Below, in pieces: positions 1 through 7,328 of a stretch of DNA of 23,016 nt (position 1 is its first letter; each line of letters opens with the position of its first letter). Location: IMG/VR virus record IMGVR_UViG_3300033997_000391, positions 1-23,016 of that record; one strand, given 5' to 3'. The notes under the pieces are model-generated. The model was not told the DNA's origin. It ran no database searches and saw only the letters and a program-made list of their open reading frames with translations. Position numbers and translations under genes: made by a program. This stretch comes from a virus.

Positions 1-1612
1 GCCGGGCGGCCCGACGGATGCCGAGGTGGTGCGCGACACCATTGCCGCGGCGCTGGTGGCGGGATCGGGCGTGACGATCACGCCCGACGACGTGGCCAAC
101 ACCATCACGATCTCGGCGACGGGCGGCACCACGGATGCCGAGGTGGTGCGCGACACCATTGCCGCGGCGCTGGTGGCGGGATCGGGCGTGACGATCACGC
201 CCGACGACGTGGCCAACACCATCACGATCTCGGCGACGGGCGGCGCCACCTCCGGCCCCCTGACGCCTGCGCAGCGCGATGCCCAGCGGGTTGAGCTGGC
301 CGTGTACTACCCCGGCGCCGAGGAAACGGTCGCCATCGTGTCCGACGGCGACAGCAAGAGCCAGGAATCGATCGAGGGCCTGATCTGGGCCAGCGCCCAG
401 CAGCCGCTGGACTTTGCGTGGTTCCGCCACATCGGCCAGGGCGGCAGCGTGTCGTCGGACAACGAGGCCAACCCCTCGGGCATCCTCAGCGCTGCGCGCC
501 AGACGGATCTGGTCAACGCCATCGCCGCGGCCAAGGCGGCCGGCCACCGCTCGGTGGACGTCTTCCTCACCATCGGCACCAACGACAACACCTTGACGGC
601 CGAGCAGACCATTGCCAACGTCAAGACCTATTACGACGCCTTCGTCGCCGCGGGCGGCCGCCTGCTGTGGGTGTGGGGCATCGACCCCACCACGGGCGGC
701 GCCGGCACCACGGCCCGCGCCTGGGCCACCAATGCGGGCTACCAGGACATGGCGCGCACCCGCACGCAGATGGTGTACGTCAGCCCCGAGCGGTATTGGC
801 TGGACCCGGCCAACGCCGGCTACACCCCCATCGGCCAGGCCACCAACACGGTGGGCGCCGTCACCTACGACGGCCTGCACGGCTCGGTGTTCGGCATGTT
901 CCAGAAGGGCAAGGCCATCCTGCCGCTGGCCGAGCGAGCCTTCCGCCGCCGCGAGCACTTCGACAGCCTCAGCAGCGGCGGGGCCTGGGGTGCCAGCTTC
1001 CCGCGCGGCAACATCCTGGGGGCGCAGGGCCGCTTCCGGGCGCTGGGCGGCACCGTCAGCGCCACGGGTGGCACCGTCACCGGCACGCCGCCCGATGGCT
1101 GGGCGCTCACCGGCACCTTGAACGGGCTGAACGTCACCTTCACGGCCGAATCGAGCGCGGCGGCGGCTGCCGCCCTGGGCCTGCCGGCGCCGTTGCCGGT
1201 GGTGCGCTGCGCCTTCGGTGGCACGCCCACGGCCAACACCACTTTCAACCTGAACCGCACCTTCACCAGCACGGGCGCCATTTCGCCCGGCCGCATGGTG
1301 CATGAGCTGCTGGCCTATGCCGAAGGCGTCACCGGCATGACGGGTGTGGACCACCAGAGCATCCGCGTCAGCGCCAACCCGCGCGACAACGCCACGATGA
1401 GCGCCCGCATCGGCGTGCTGGTCTCGAACATCCGCGATGCCGATGCACTGCCGGCCTTCACCGGCCTGCTGCATGCCCGCGAGGCGCACGACAACACGGC
1501 CAGCAACAACCAGGTGCAGAGCAACCTGCGCGTGATGTTCCGCAGCGGCATTGCCGCCAGCGGCTCGCTGCTGCTGATCGGCGTTTGCAGCCGTCGCGCC
1601 CCTTTCTTGTGA
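1..1612 (+). CDS. SGNH-hydrolase-like phage structural protein, 5' end missing
   Basis: The frame is open at the left edge, so the gene starts outside the window; about 536 residues are visible. Two 39-residue repeats (motif VRDTIAAALVAGSG) come first, a module seen in phage fibre and decoration proteins. An SGNH/GDSL esterase-type domain follows. It has the GDS block with Ser at nt 353-355, a GTND block (Asn and Asp at 581-586) and a D-x-x-H block (Asp 869-871, His 878-880), so the catalytic set looks complete. The C-terminal third is Gly/Thr-rich and beta-like and resembles the C-terminus of the next gene. Such domains in phages usually deacetylate or de-esterify surface glycans. It precedes the head-completion genes, so it may be a head fibre or decoration protein; a tail receptor-binding role is the alternative. 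The stop at 1610-1612 overlaps a GTG that opens a Pro/Ala-rich frame. Confidence 0.8.
   Translation, partial: PGGPTDAEVVRDTIAAALVAGSGVTITPDDVANTITISATGGTTDAEVVRDTIAAALVAGSGVTITPDDVANTITISATGGATSGPLTPAQRDAQRVELAVYYPGAEETVAIVSDGDSKSQESIEGLIWASAQQPLDFAWFRHIGQGGSVSSDNEANPSGILSAARQTDLVNAIAAAKAAGHRSVDVFLTIGTNDNTLTAEQTIANVKTYYDAFVAAGGRLLWVWGIDPTTGGAGTTARAWATNAGYQDMARTRTQMVYVSPERYWLDPANAGYTPIGQATNTVGAVTYDGLHGSVFGMFQKGKAILPLAERAFRRREHFDSLSSGGAWGASFPRGNILGAQGRFRALGGTVSATGGTVTGTPPDGWALTGTLNGLNVTFTAESSAAAAAALGLPAPLPVVRCAFGGTPTANTTFNLNRTFTSTGAISPGRMVHELLAYAEGVTGMTGVDHQSIRVSANPRDNATMSARIGVLVSNIRDADALPAFTGLLHAREAHDNTASNNQVQSNLRVMFRSGIAASGSLLLIGVCSRRAPFL
14..247 (+). repeat. Two tandem 117-bp repeats coding for a 39-aa module
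   Basis: Copy 1 (14-130) and copy 2 (131-247) are identical at the DNA level except for one base near the end of copy 2. Each encodes TDAEVVRDTIAAALVAG followed by SGVTITPDDVANTITISA and a Gly-Gly-Thr/Ala linker. The first bases of the window resemble the end of a further, diverged copy, so the array may continue to the left. Confidence 0.95.
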
Positions 1613-1649
1613 TCCCCGCGCCGGGGCCGGCCCCTGCGCCGGCCCCGGC
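1600..1649 (+). promoter_or_regulatory. Candidate -1 frameshift site plus strong stem-loop at the end of the SGNH gene
   Basis: C CCT TTC (1600-1606), read in the frame of the upstream gene, fits the X XXY YYZ pattern and sits one codon before the TGA. A perfect 12-bp GC stem (1620-1631 with 1638-1649, 6-nt loop) starts 13 nt after it. A -1 shift would bypass the stop and add the Pro/Ala tail. The spacer is longer than usual, and Pro/Ala codon runs form GC stems easily by chance. A GTGA stop-start overlap is an equally good explanation. Confidence 0.35.
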
Positions 1650-1773
1650 ACCTGCGCCTGCGCCCACGCCTTCACCGGCCCCGGCACCGGCGCCCGCACC
1701 CGCGGGGAGTGCAGTCACCTCAAACGGCCAGCCGGTCACGTCCGGCGGATCGGCAGTCACCTCAGGAGCTTGA
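1609..1773 (+). CDS. Small Pro/Ala-rich protein or frameshift extension
   Basis: A 54-codon frame starts at a GTG that overlaps the upstream TGA (GTGA) and ends 3 nt before the next ATG. The first 33 or so residues alternate Pro and Ala, like a rigid linker. The rest carries three short VTS-Gly-type repeats (AVTSNG, PVTSGG, AVTSGA). No Shine-Dalgarno sequence precedes the GTG. It could therefore be made by translational coupling, or as a -1 frameshift extension of the SGNH protein, giving that protein a stalk-like tail. No enzymatic function is suggested. The frame fills the whole interval between two large paralogous genes, which argues that it is used. Confidence 0.5.
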   Translation: MIPAPGPAPAPAPAPAPAPTPSPAPAPAPAPAGSAVTSNGQPVTSGGSAVTSGA

Positions 1774-1776
1774 CGG

Positions 1777-3201
1777 ATGTTCCCAACCGCAGAAATCGAC
1801 GTGGGTGGCGTCGACATCCCCTTCGCCACCCGCGCCAAGTGGCGCACCGACCTGGGCATCCAGTTCCCGGGCTCCATGCAGCCCGTGGCGATGATCGACT
1901 ACGGCGACAGCCGCGGCCTGGAGACGGTCGGCCGCGTGCTGCTGGCCAATGCCGCGCTGCGCCGCAACCTGCTGTGGTGGAACTCGCTCAGCGTGGCGGC
2001 CACCGAAAGCGGCACGGCCAACAACGGTGCCCTGGCCACGACGCGGCTTGACGCGCTGAAGGCATCCATCGAAGCCGCGCAGGCCGCCGGCTACCTGGTG
2101 GACGTGATCGTCAGCACCGGGGGCAACGATTTCCCCAGCGGCATTGCGCCGGCCACCACGCTTGCCAACATCAAGCAGCTGCACACCCTGCTGGTGGGCT
2201 GGGGCGTGCGCCTGCACTGGATGGTGGGCATCTACCCCTCCTTCCTGGTGGGCAGCCTGGGCGGCTTTGACCTGCTGCAAAGTCTGAACGCCGGCATCAG
2301 CGACATGGCGCTCACGATGCCGCAAATGGTGCCCCTGATGCCCGGCCCGGCCTTCCTTGACCTGGCGGCCTCGGCCTGGCTGCCGGTGGGCGGCGGCACC
2401 GGCACGGTGGGCAGCACGGCGGCCGGCGCGCCCACGGTGGATGGCACGCACGACAGCTTCTTCGGCCACCTCGTCAGCGCGGCCGAGCTGGAGATCGAAG
2501 CCGGCCCCTTCGCCCGCGCCTTCGGCCGCTTGAGCGACAGCGATGTCATCAGCACCCTGTCGGGCTTCACCTCGGCCACGCAAACGCCGCAGGGCAACAT
2601 GCTGGGCGCCCAGGGCCGCATGCGCGCGCTGGGCGGCACCAACAGCAGCACCGGCGGCACCGTCACGGGCACGCCGCCGGCCGGCTGGACGCTGAGCGGT
2701 GCGCTGGGCGGCCTCGCGGTCACGTTCGAGACGGCGGGCAGCCCCGAGCTGCGCGCCATGTACAACACCCGGGCCGATGTGCCGGTGGTGCGCATGACGG
2801 TGTCGGGCACCCCCTCGGCCGACGTCACCCTCAACCTGGCCCGCAGCAACACCCCCAGCGGCGGCTGCCCGGCCGGCCAGTACCGGCACGAGCTGCTGGC
2901 CTTCGGCCGGGCCATCCAGGGGCTGTGCGGCTTCGGCCTCACCACCAACGTGGCCCAGGGCGGCAACCCGCTCTTCGGCAACGTGGTGCGGCTGGGGCGC
3001 ATCCCCGGCGGCCCGCGCAGCCCGGCCGATGCGCTGCCCGCCACCACCCATGCGCTGGGCGGCCACCACATTGCCAGCCAGGCCAGCGCGGCCGGCAGCA
3101 TCACCGGCACCGTCTATGCGCTGTTCGAGCAAGGGCAGGCCGTGTCGGGTTCGATCGACCTGGCCGGCGCCTGCACCCGCCGCATCATCCCGGTGGCCTA
3201 A
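1777..3201 (+). CDS. Second SGNH-hydrolase-like phage structural protein (paralogue)
   Basis: This 474-residue protein has AGGAG at 1764-1768, 8 nt before the ATG, which supports the start. After a short N-terminal segment the SGNH signature appears: YGDS (Ser 1909-1911), GGND (Asn/Asp 2125-2130) and D-G-T-H (Asp 2440-2442, His 2449-2451). The C-terminal part shares long motifs with the upstream gene, such as GAQGR-x-RALGGT and GGTVTGTPP-x-GW, so the two are tandem paralogues. The N-termini differ: this one lacks the 39-residue repeats. The likely role is a glycan esterase or deacetylase carried on the virion. It sits directly before the head-tail connector gene, which is unusual for a receptor-binding protein. 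Catalysis is inferred from the motifs only. Confidence 0.8.
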   Translation: MFPTAEIDVGGVDIPFATRAKWRTDLGIQFPGSMQPVAMIDYGDSRGLETVGRVLLANAALRRNLLWWNSLSVAATESGTANNGALATTRLDALKASIEAAQAAGYLVDVIVSTGGNDFPSGIAPATTLANIKQLHTLLVGWGVRLHWMVGIYPSFLVGSLGGFDLLQSLNAGISDMALTMPQMVPLMPGPAFLDLAASAWLPVGGGTGTVGSTAAGAPTVDGTHDSFFGHLVSAAELEIEAGPFARAFGRLSDSDVISTLSGFTSATQTPQGNMLGAQGRMRALGGTNSSTGGTVTGTPPAGWTLSGALGGLAVTFETAGSPELRAMYNTRADVPVVRMTVSGTPSADVTLNLARSNTPSGGCPAGQYRHELLAFGRAIQGLCGFGLTTNVAQGGNPLFGNVVRLGRIPGGPRSPADALPATTHALGGHHIASQASAAGSITGTVYALFEQGQAVSGSIDLAGACTRRIIPVA

Positions 3202-3204
3202 GCC

Positions 3205-3567
3205 ATGAGCACCGGCCTTGCCCCCACCGGCTTGCACAGCACGGGCCTCAGCCCCGCGGCGCTTGTGCTGACGCCGGCGGTGCAGCTCATCTGCACCCCC
3301 GACGAAGTGCGCCACGCCGCCCGCCTGGATGCCGACGACGCCAGCTTCGACCTGCTGCTGCCGCTGGCCATCCGCTCGGCCCAGGCCGCGATCGAGCACC
3401 GCTGCGGCGTGGCGCGCGGCAGCTTCGGCCCGGCGCCGGACGACGATCTGCGCAGCGCCGCCATCGGCCTGGCCGTGATGTTCCTCAGCAACCCGGCCCC
3501 GCCGCGCGAGCAGCTGGAGGCCGTGCTGGGCAGTGCGCTGCTGGACGCGCACCGCGTGTGGAGCTGA
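3205..3567 (+). CDS. Head-tail connector protein, HK97 gp6-like
   Basis: This 120-residue protein probably forms the adaptor ring below the portal. The segment DDASFDLLLPLAIRSAQAAI followed by EHRCGV is typical of the gp6/gp15-type connector family, in which a helical bundle starts with a short acidic loop. The length fits the family once an extra leader is allowed for. The first 15 residues, MSTGLAPTGLHSTGL, are a TGL-repeat leader also found on the tail fibre gene at 12682. It starts 3 nt after the preceding stop, and the head-closure gene follows closely, as in other siphoviruses. Confidence 0.75.
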   Translation: MSTGLAPTGLHSTGLSPAALVLTPAVQLICTPDEVRHAARLDADDASFDLLLPLAIRSAQAAIEHRCGVARGSFGPAPDDDLRSAAIGLAVMFLSNPAPPREQLEAVLGSALLDAHRVWS

Positions 3568-3570
3568 ACC

Positions 3571-3936
3571 ATGGCCAGCACCCCCATGCATCCCGGCGAG
3601 CTGGTGGACCGCGTGCGCCTGCTGCAGCCGCAGGCTGGCCAGGGCGCCCTGGGCGGCCCGCTGAGCGGCTGGCAGGATGGGCCCGAGGTGTGGGCCCGCG
3701 TGCGCGAGCGCATGGGCCTGGAGGGCGTCAGCACCCTGGGCGGCGTGGAGGTGCAGCGCACCCTCACCCGCCGCATCACCGTGCGCCTGCGCTACCGCGC
3801 GGGCGTGCGCGCCACCTGGGCCGTGCGCCTGCACGATGGCCGGGTGGTGCAGCTCATCGGCGAGCCGATGCCCGTCACCGAGCCCGGGCACCTGCGCCCC
3901 ATGTGGCTGGACCTTGAGTGCCAGGAGGCCACCTGA
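3571..3936 (+). CDS. Phage head closure protein (gp7/gp16-like)
   Basis: This 121-residue protein matches the head-tail joining family in length and layout: an N-terminal MHPGELVDRVRLLQP segment, a WARVRERMGLE strand region, and then R-x-T-V-R-L-R-Y-R and RVVQLIGEP motifs close to the C-terminus. It should form the ring that closes the connector after DNA packaging. The gene starts 3 nt after the gp6-like gene and is followed by the gp10-like gene with a 1-nt gap. The AGGAGG in its last codons serves the next gene. The assignment rests on these motifs and strongly on position. Confidence 0.75.
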   Translation: MASTPMHPGELVDRVRLLQPQAGQGALGGPLSGWQDGPEVWARVRERMGLEGVSTLGGVEVQRTLTRRITVRLRYRAGVRATWAVRLHDGRVVQLIGEPMPVTEPGHLRPMWLDLECQEAT

Positions 3937-3937
3937 G

Positions 3938-4537
3938 ATGAGCACGTCCGCCGACATCAATGTGCGTGGCCTGGCCGCGCTGGAGCGTGCGCTGCTGGCC
4001 CTGCCCGACAAGCTGCAGCGCAACGTCATGCGCAGCGCCCTGCGGGCCGGGGCGCAGGTCATCCGCCGCCAGGCGCAGGCCCTGGTGCCGGTGGCGCAGC
4101 CGAACCGCCGCAATGCCGAGGCCTACGGCCTCAAGGCCGGCGCGCTGCGGGCCAGCATCCGCGTCAGCGCCCGCCTGCGCAACGGCCGGGCGGTGGCCTA
4201 CGTCAAGGCCGGCGGCCAGCGCAAGGGCGACCCGTTCTATGCCCGCTTCGTCGAGTACGGCACCAAGCCGCACCTGATCGCAGCCCAAGGCGCCTCGGGC
4301 AAGCGCGCCTCGGTGGCCACGCTGAACCGCCGCATCGCCAAGGGCGCGCTGAAGATCGGCGACAAGCTGCTGGGCGCCACCGTGCAGCACCCCGGCGCCG
4401 CGCCGCGGCCCTTCATGCGCCCGGCCCTGGCGCGCGCCGCCCGGCCCGCCGTGGTGGCGGTGGGGCAGCAGATTCGCGCCCGGCTCACCAAGGCCGGCAT
4501 CGAGGCGCCGGATTTCGACGGCGGCCTCAGCGACTGA
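3938..4537 (+). CDS. HK97 gp10-like tail-component protein
   Basis: This 199-residue protein belongs to the HK97-gp10 putative tail-component group. The signs are an opening of the form I-x-V-x-G-L-x-A-L-E-R-A-L, the R-x-A-L-R-A-G-A-x-V-I-R-R-x-A segment, the YARFVEYGT segment in the middle, and a P-x-P-F-M-R-P-A-L motif near the end. The start is supported by a perfect AGGAGG at 3923-3928, nine nt upstream. This family acts at the head-tail interface, probably in tail completion. It is somewhat longer than many gp10 proteins because of an extra basic stretch (roughly residues 110-150). A 52-nt gap with no visible feature separates it from the next gene. Confidence 0.75.
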   Translation: MSTSADINVRGLAALERALLALPDKLQRNVMRSALRAGAQVIRRQAQALVPVAQPNRRNAEAYGLKAGALRASIRVSARLRNGRAVAYVKAGGQRKGDPFYARFVEYGTKPHLIAAQGASGKRASVATLNRRIAKGALKIGDKLLGATVQHPGAAPRPFMRPALARAARPAVVAVGQQIRARLTKAGIEAPDFDGGLSD

Positions 4538-4589
4538 GCCTGTCCCCGCCCGCCACCGCCCACCCCTTGCGGCGCCCGCCGCCCTGACC

Positions 4590-5000
4590 ATGCTGCCCTT
4601 CCAGATTGCCCGCGCCCTGCTGCTGCAGGACAGCGCGGTGTCCGCGCTGGTGCCTGCTGGCGCCATCGGCCCCGTGCCGCTGCCCGCCGGCGCCGTGCCG
4701 GGCCTGGGCCTGCTGCTGCTGGATGCCAGCCGCGATGGCCTGGTCGACGACCAGCCCGCTGGCGAGCTGTGGCAGGCGCAGCTGCAGATCACCTGCACCG
4801 CCGGCACCTTCGAGGCCGCGCTGCACCTGGCCCAGGCGGTGGAGCGTGCGCTCGACCGCCGCAACGGCGCCGTGCTCGGTGTGCCTGCCGTGCACCTTGT
4901 CAGCCTGGTGCTGGGCCGCTACGGCCCGCACGGCTTCGATACCGACCGCTCCGCCTGGGAGCAGCCGGTGGACTTTTCGCTCACCTATCAACCGCTCTGA
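4590..5000 (+). CDS. DUF3168-like tail completion/terminator protein
   Basis: This 136-residue protein has the usual form of the DUF3168 family, which caps the tail tube (lambda gpU-like role). It opens with I-A-R-A-L-L-L-Q-D-S-A-V-S-A-L-V, then has a segment containing LWQAQLQITCTAGTFEAALH, a helix of the form LAQAVERALD, and an end segment ending in QPVDFSLTY. It lies between the gp10-like gene and the tail tube gene, the normal position for this function. No Shine-Dalgarno sequence is obvious before the ATG, and the stop lies 17 nt before the tail tube start. Confidence 0.7.
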   Translation: MLPFQIARALLLQDSAVSALVPAGAIGPVPLPAGAVPGLGLLLLDASRDGLVDDQPAGELWQAQLQITCTAGTFEAALHLAQAVERALDRRNGAVLGVPAVHLVSLVLGRYGPHGFDTDRSAWEQPVDFSLTYQPL

Positions 5001-5017
5001 CTGGACTGGAGACCCCC

Positions 5018-6262
5018 ATGGCCGAAGCCGCTGGCATCCGCAAGCAAGTGCGCATCGCGCGCAACAACACCGGCACCTACGGTGCTGCCCCGGCCCGCAC
5101 CGGCGCCCAGCGCCTGCGCCGCACCACCAGCGACGTCAAGCTGGCCAAGGAAACCTATGGCAGCAACGAGATCCGCGACGACCAGCAGCGCGCCGTGTTC
5201 CGCCACGGCGTGCGCAGCGTGCCGGGCACGATCAACAACGAGCTGAGCTGCGGCACCTACGCCGAGCTGCTGGCCGCCATGGTGCGGCGCGACTGGACGG
5301 CCGGCCCCAGCGAGTCGGGCCTCACCATCACCGTGGCCGGCACCGGCCCGGTGTACACGGTGAGCCGCGCCTCGGGCAGCTGGTATGCGGGCGGCTGGAA
5401 GCGCGGCATGGTGTTCCGCTTCGGGGCGGGCCTGGCCGCGGGCAGCTTGGGCAAGAACCTGCAGATCCTCGGCATCGCCAGCGCCACCAGCATGACGGTG
5501 ATCGTGGTCAACGGCAGCACGCTGGCGGCGCAAAGCGCGGTGTCCGGTGTGTCGGCCATCTTCGTGGGCAAGCGCACCTTCATGGCCGCCAGCAACCACA
5601 CCGACATCGACTTCGGCCTGGAGCACTGGTACCCGGACCTGCCCACCAGCGAGCTGTACCTCGGCATCAAGCCCACCCGCATCACCCTGCAGGCGCCGGG
5701 CAGCGGCAATGTGCAGTTCAGCTGCACCCTGGGCGGGCAGGACGTGGCCGATGTGCCCGAGAAGCGCGGCGGCGTGGCCCTGAGCAGCGAATACTTCACC
5801 AACCCCACCGCGGCCACCACCAGCAACGTGCTCACCAGCAGCAGCGGCTCGCTGGTGGTGCAGGGCCAGCGCGTGGGCGTGGTGACCAGCGTCAACCTGG
5901 AGCTGATGGCCGAATTCACCGGCGAGGCCTGCGTCGGCAGCGACATCAAGCCCTTCATGACGCCGGGCACCATGACGGCCAAGGGCCAGCTCACCGTGTA
6001 CTTCAACACCACCAGCCTGCGCGACGCCTTCTGGGGTGAGCAGGATGCCGAGATCCTGGGCTGCTTCACCGCCGGCCGCGCAGGCGATGCGGACGTGTTC
6101 GCCTACACCATCCACCGCAGCAGCCTGACGGATGCCACGGTGGACGACGGCAACAAGGCCCTGATCCAGACCGTGCCCTTCGAGATCCTGCTGGCCACCG
6201 ACGGTGCCGCCGGCAATGACATCGAGCGCACCACCATCGCCTTCCAGGACAGCCTGGCCTGA
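5018..6262 (+). CDS. Major tail tube protein
   Basis: This 414-residue protein starts at an ATG with GGAGA at 5008-5012. It opens with a short N-terminal arm (GIRKQVRIARNNTGTYG) and the sequence TTSDVKLAKETYGSNEIRDD, both typical of the long phage tail tube proteins of beta- and gammaproteobacterial siphoviruses. The middle contains a beta-rich segment around LTITVAGTGPVYTVSRASG that may be an extra domain inside the tube fold. The C-terminal half returns to tube-like strands and ends at PFEILLATDGAAGNDIERTT, also family-typical. It should polymerise around the tape measure. Position before the chaperones and tape measure supports the call. Confidence 0.8.
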   Translation: MAEAAGIRKQVRIARNNTGTYGAAPARTGAQRLRRTTSDVKLAKETYGSNEIRDDQQRAVFRHGVRSVPGTINNELSCGTYAELLAAMVRRDWTAGPSESGLTITVAGTGPVYTVSRASGSWYAGGWKRGMVFRFGAGLAAGSLGKNLQILGIASATSMTVIVVNGSTLAAQSAVSGVSAIFVGKRTFMAASNHTDIDFGLEHWYPDLPTSELYLGIKPTRITLQAPGSGNVQFSCTLGGQDVADVPEKRGGVALSSEYFTNPTAATTSNVLTSSSGSLVVQGQRVGVVTSVNLELMAEFTGEACVGSDIKPFMTPGTMTAKGQLTVYFNTTSLRDAFWGEQDAEILGCFTAGRAGDADVFAYTIHRSSLTDATVDDGNKALIQTVPFEILLATDGAAGNDIERTTIAFQDSLA

Positions 6263-6453
6263 CGACACGGCCAGGCCGGCAGCCTGCACAGGCGCCTGCA
6301 CCCACTGGCCCGCCCCGCGCGGGCCGCCCCTTCGCCGGCCCTGCCGGCACCCCCGCACCGACCCGGCCGGGTTCGCCGCTCTCGCAGGTGGCGGCCCGGT
6401 CGGGCACGGGCATGCCTGCCGCACTGCGGCGCCCTCACCACCTGCGACCCACC
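6263..6453 (+). other. Intergenic stretch with GC hairpins before the tail chaperones
   Basis: The largest gap in the structural block holds no credible gene. It contains a 7-bp hairpin (6307-6313 with 6319-6325) and a 6-bp GCCGGC hairpin (6334-6339 with 6343-6348). A longer imperfect dyad lies between about 6358 and 6406. None is followed by a T tract. They could reduce or process the transcript downstream of the highly expressed tube gene. Confidence 0.4.
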
Positions 6454-6915
6454 ATGAGCCAAGACACCACCGCCCATCCCCCGGCCCTGGCCCAGCCTGC
6501 CAGCGCTTTGCCCGCGCTCGACCTGCTGGACTTCGACACCGTCACCACCGCCCGGCTGCACCTGCTGCACCCGCTGGACGGCAGCCGCACCACCACCTGG
6601 GTGGAGCTGATGGGCCCCGACCACCCCGTGCGCGATGCCGCCACCCTGGCCGCCCAGCGCCGTGTGCGCGCCGAGCTGCAAGCCGACGGCAAGCTGGCCG
6701 CCAGCGACCCGGCCGACGACCGCGCCGAAGAGCTGGACAACGCCGTGGCCTGGACCGTGGGCTGGAACCTCACCCGCGGCGGCAAGCCGCTGCCCTGCAC
6801 GCCCGAGACCGTGCGCGCCGTCTATACCGATGTGCGCACCCGCTGGCTCTATCTGCAGGTGCTGCAAGGCCTGCGCGGCCGCCAGCTTTTTACCGTGCGC
6901 TCCGCGCGCAGCTGA
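6454..6915 (+). CDS. Tail assembly chaperone (lambda gpG-like)
   Basis: This 153-residue protein lies between the tail tube and the tape measure, where the tail assembly chaperone belongs. It has a Pro/Ala-rich start, a compact domain around FDTVTTARLHLLHPLDGSRT and WVELMGPDHPVRDAA, and a helical end with LDNAVAWTVGWNLTRGG and V-R-A-V-Y-T-D-V-R-T-R-W-L-Y. Chaperones of this kind bind the tape measure before tube assembly. The end of the frame carries a T-run followed at the right distance by a stem-loop, which allows a -1 shift into the next frame to make a G-T fusion of about 275 residues. No clear Shine-Dalgarno sequence precedes the ATG. The alternative in-frame start at 6388 adds only intergenic-type sequence. 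Confidence 0.7.
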   Translation: MSQDTTAHPPALAQPASALPALDLLDFDTVTTARLHLLHPLDGSRTTTWVELMGPDHPVRDAATLAAQRRVRAELQADGKLAASDPADDRAEELDNAVAWTVGWNLTRGGKPLPCTPETVRAVYTDVRTRWLYLQVLQGLRGRQLFTVRSARS

Positions 6916-6932
6916 TCGCCGCGGCGGAGCGC
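6886..6932 (+). promoter_or_regulatory. -1 ribosomal frameshift signal of the tail chaperone pair
   Basis: The run C TTT TTA (6886-6892) is read as CTT TTT ACC in the zero frame; the Phe tRNA on TTT (6889-6891) can re-pair on TTT at 6888-6890. Five nt later a perfect 9-bp stem begins (6897-6905 with 6924-6932). The downstream frame has no ATG or GTG until about nt 6979, so it needs the shift. The heptamer is not the classical X XXY YYZ form because only one tRNA re-pairs fully. Confidence 0.65.
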
Positions 6933-7280
6933 GAGGCCGCCCTCAGCCGCCCCGCGGCCGACGGCCTGCCCGAGGCCGTGCACCTGCGCGCCGCCCAGCG
7001 CCAGGGCGCCGATGTGGGCGACCTGCTGGAGCCCCTGCCCATCCCGGCCGCGGCCGCGGCGCTGTGGGGCGTGTGGCAGGGCCTCAAGGGCCAGCGCCGG
7101 CAAGCCATGCAGGGGCTGGCGCCCCTGCTGGCCGCCGACATCGAGCCCTGGCTGCGCCTGCGCGGCCTGCGTCTGACGCCCTGGGAGCTGGACACCCTGG
7201 ACGCGCTGGACCTGGCCACCCGCGCCGTGGTGGCCGGCTGGGCCCAGCCCGGCCGCCCGCCCGGGCCGAAGGGCGATTGA
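6891..7280 (+). CDS. Tail assembly chaperone C-terminal part (lambda T-like), made by -1 frameshift
   Basis: This frame overlaps the end of the gpG-like gene by about 25 nt in the -1 frame and runs for 129 codons to 7280. It has no usable start near its beginning; the first GTG is at about 6979, inside the domain. The protein is helical and Ala/Leu-rich, with EAVHLRAAQRQGADVGDLLE, ALWGVWQGLKGQRRQAMQGL and LTPWELDTLDALDL as recognisable segments. A similar short helical protein precedes the tape measure in many siphoviruses. As the T part of a G-T fusion it would recruit tail tube subunits to the chaperone-coated tape measure. If the shift is not used, a short product from the internal GTG is possible. 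Confidence 0.65.
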   Translation, partial: YRALRAQLIAAAEREAALSRPAADGLPEAVHLRAAQRQGADVGDLLEPLPIPAAAAALWGVWQGLKGQRRQAMQGLAPLLAADIEPWLRLRGLRLTPWELDTLDALDLATRAVVAGWAQPGRPPGPKGD

Positions 7281-7289
7281 TCCCCCCGA

Positions 7290-7310
7290 GCCGCCCCACC
7301 CCGGGGCGGC
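7290..7310 (+). promoter_or_regulatory. Stem-loop between chaperone and tape measure genes
   Basis: A perfect 8-bp GC stem (7290-7297 with 7303-7310) with a 5-nt loop lies 18 nt before the tape measure start. There is no T tract, so a standard terminator is unlikely. It may affect translation or stability of the tape measure message. Confidence 0.4.
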
Positions 7311-7328
7311 GCAGACGAAAGCACACGC

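Noticed and set aside
14-247. CRISPR array
   Set aside because: The two repeats are adjacent coding modules without spacers.
1762-4113. 783-codon open frame on the minus strand opposite the second SGNH and connector genes
   Set aside because: Low-complexity Ala/Arg/Gly/His product spanning several real plus-strand genes with ribosome-binding sites.
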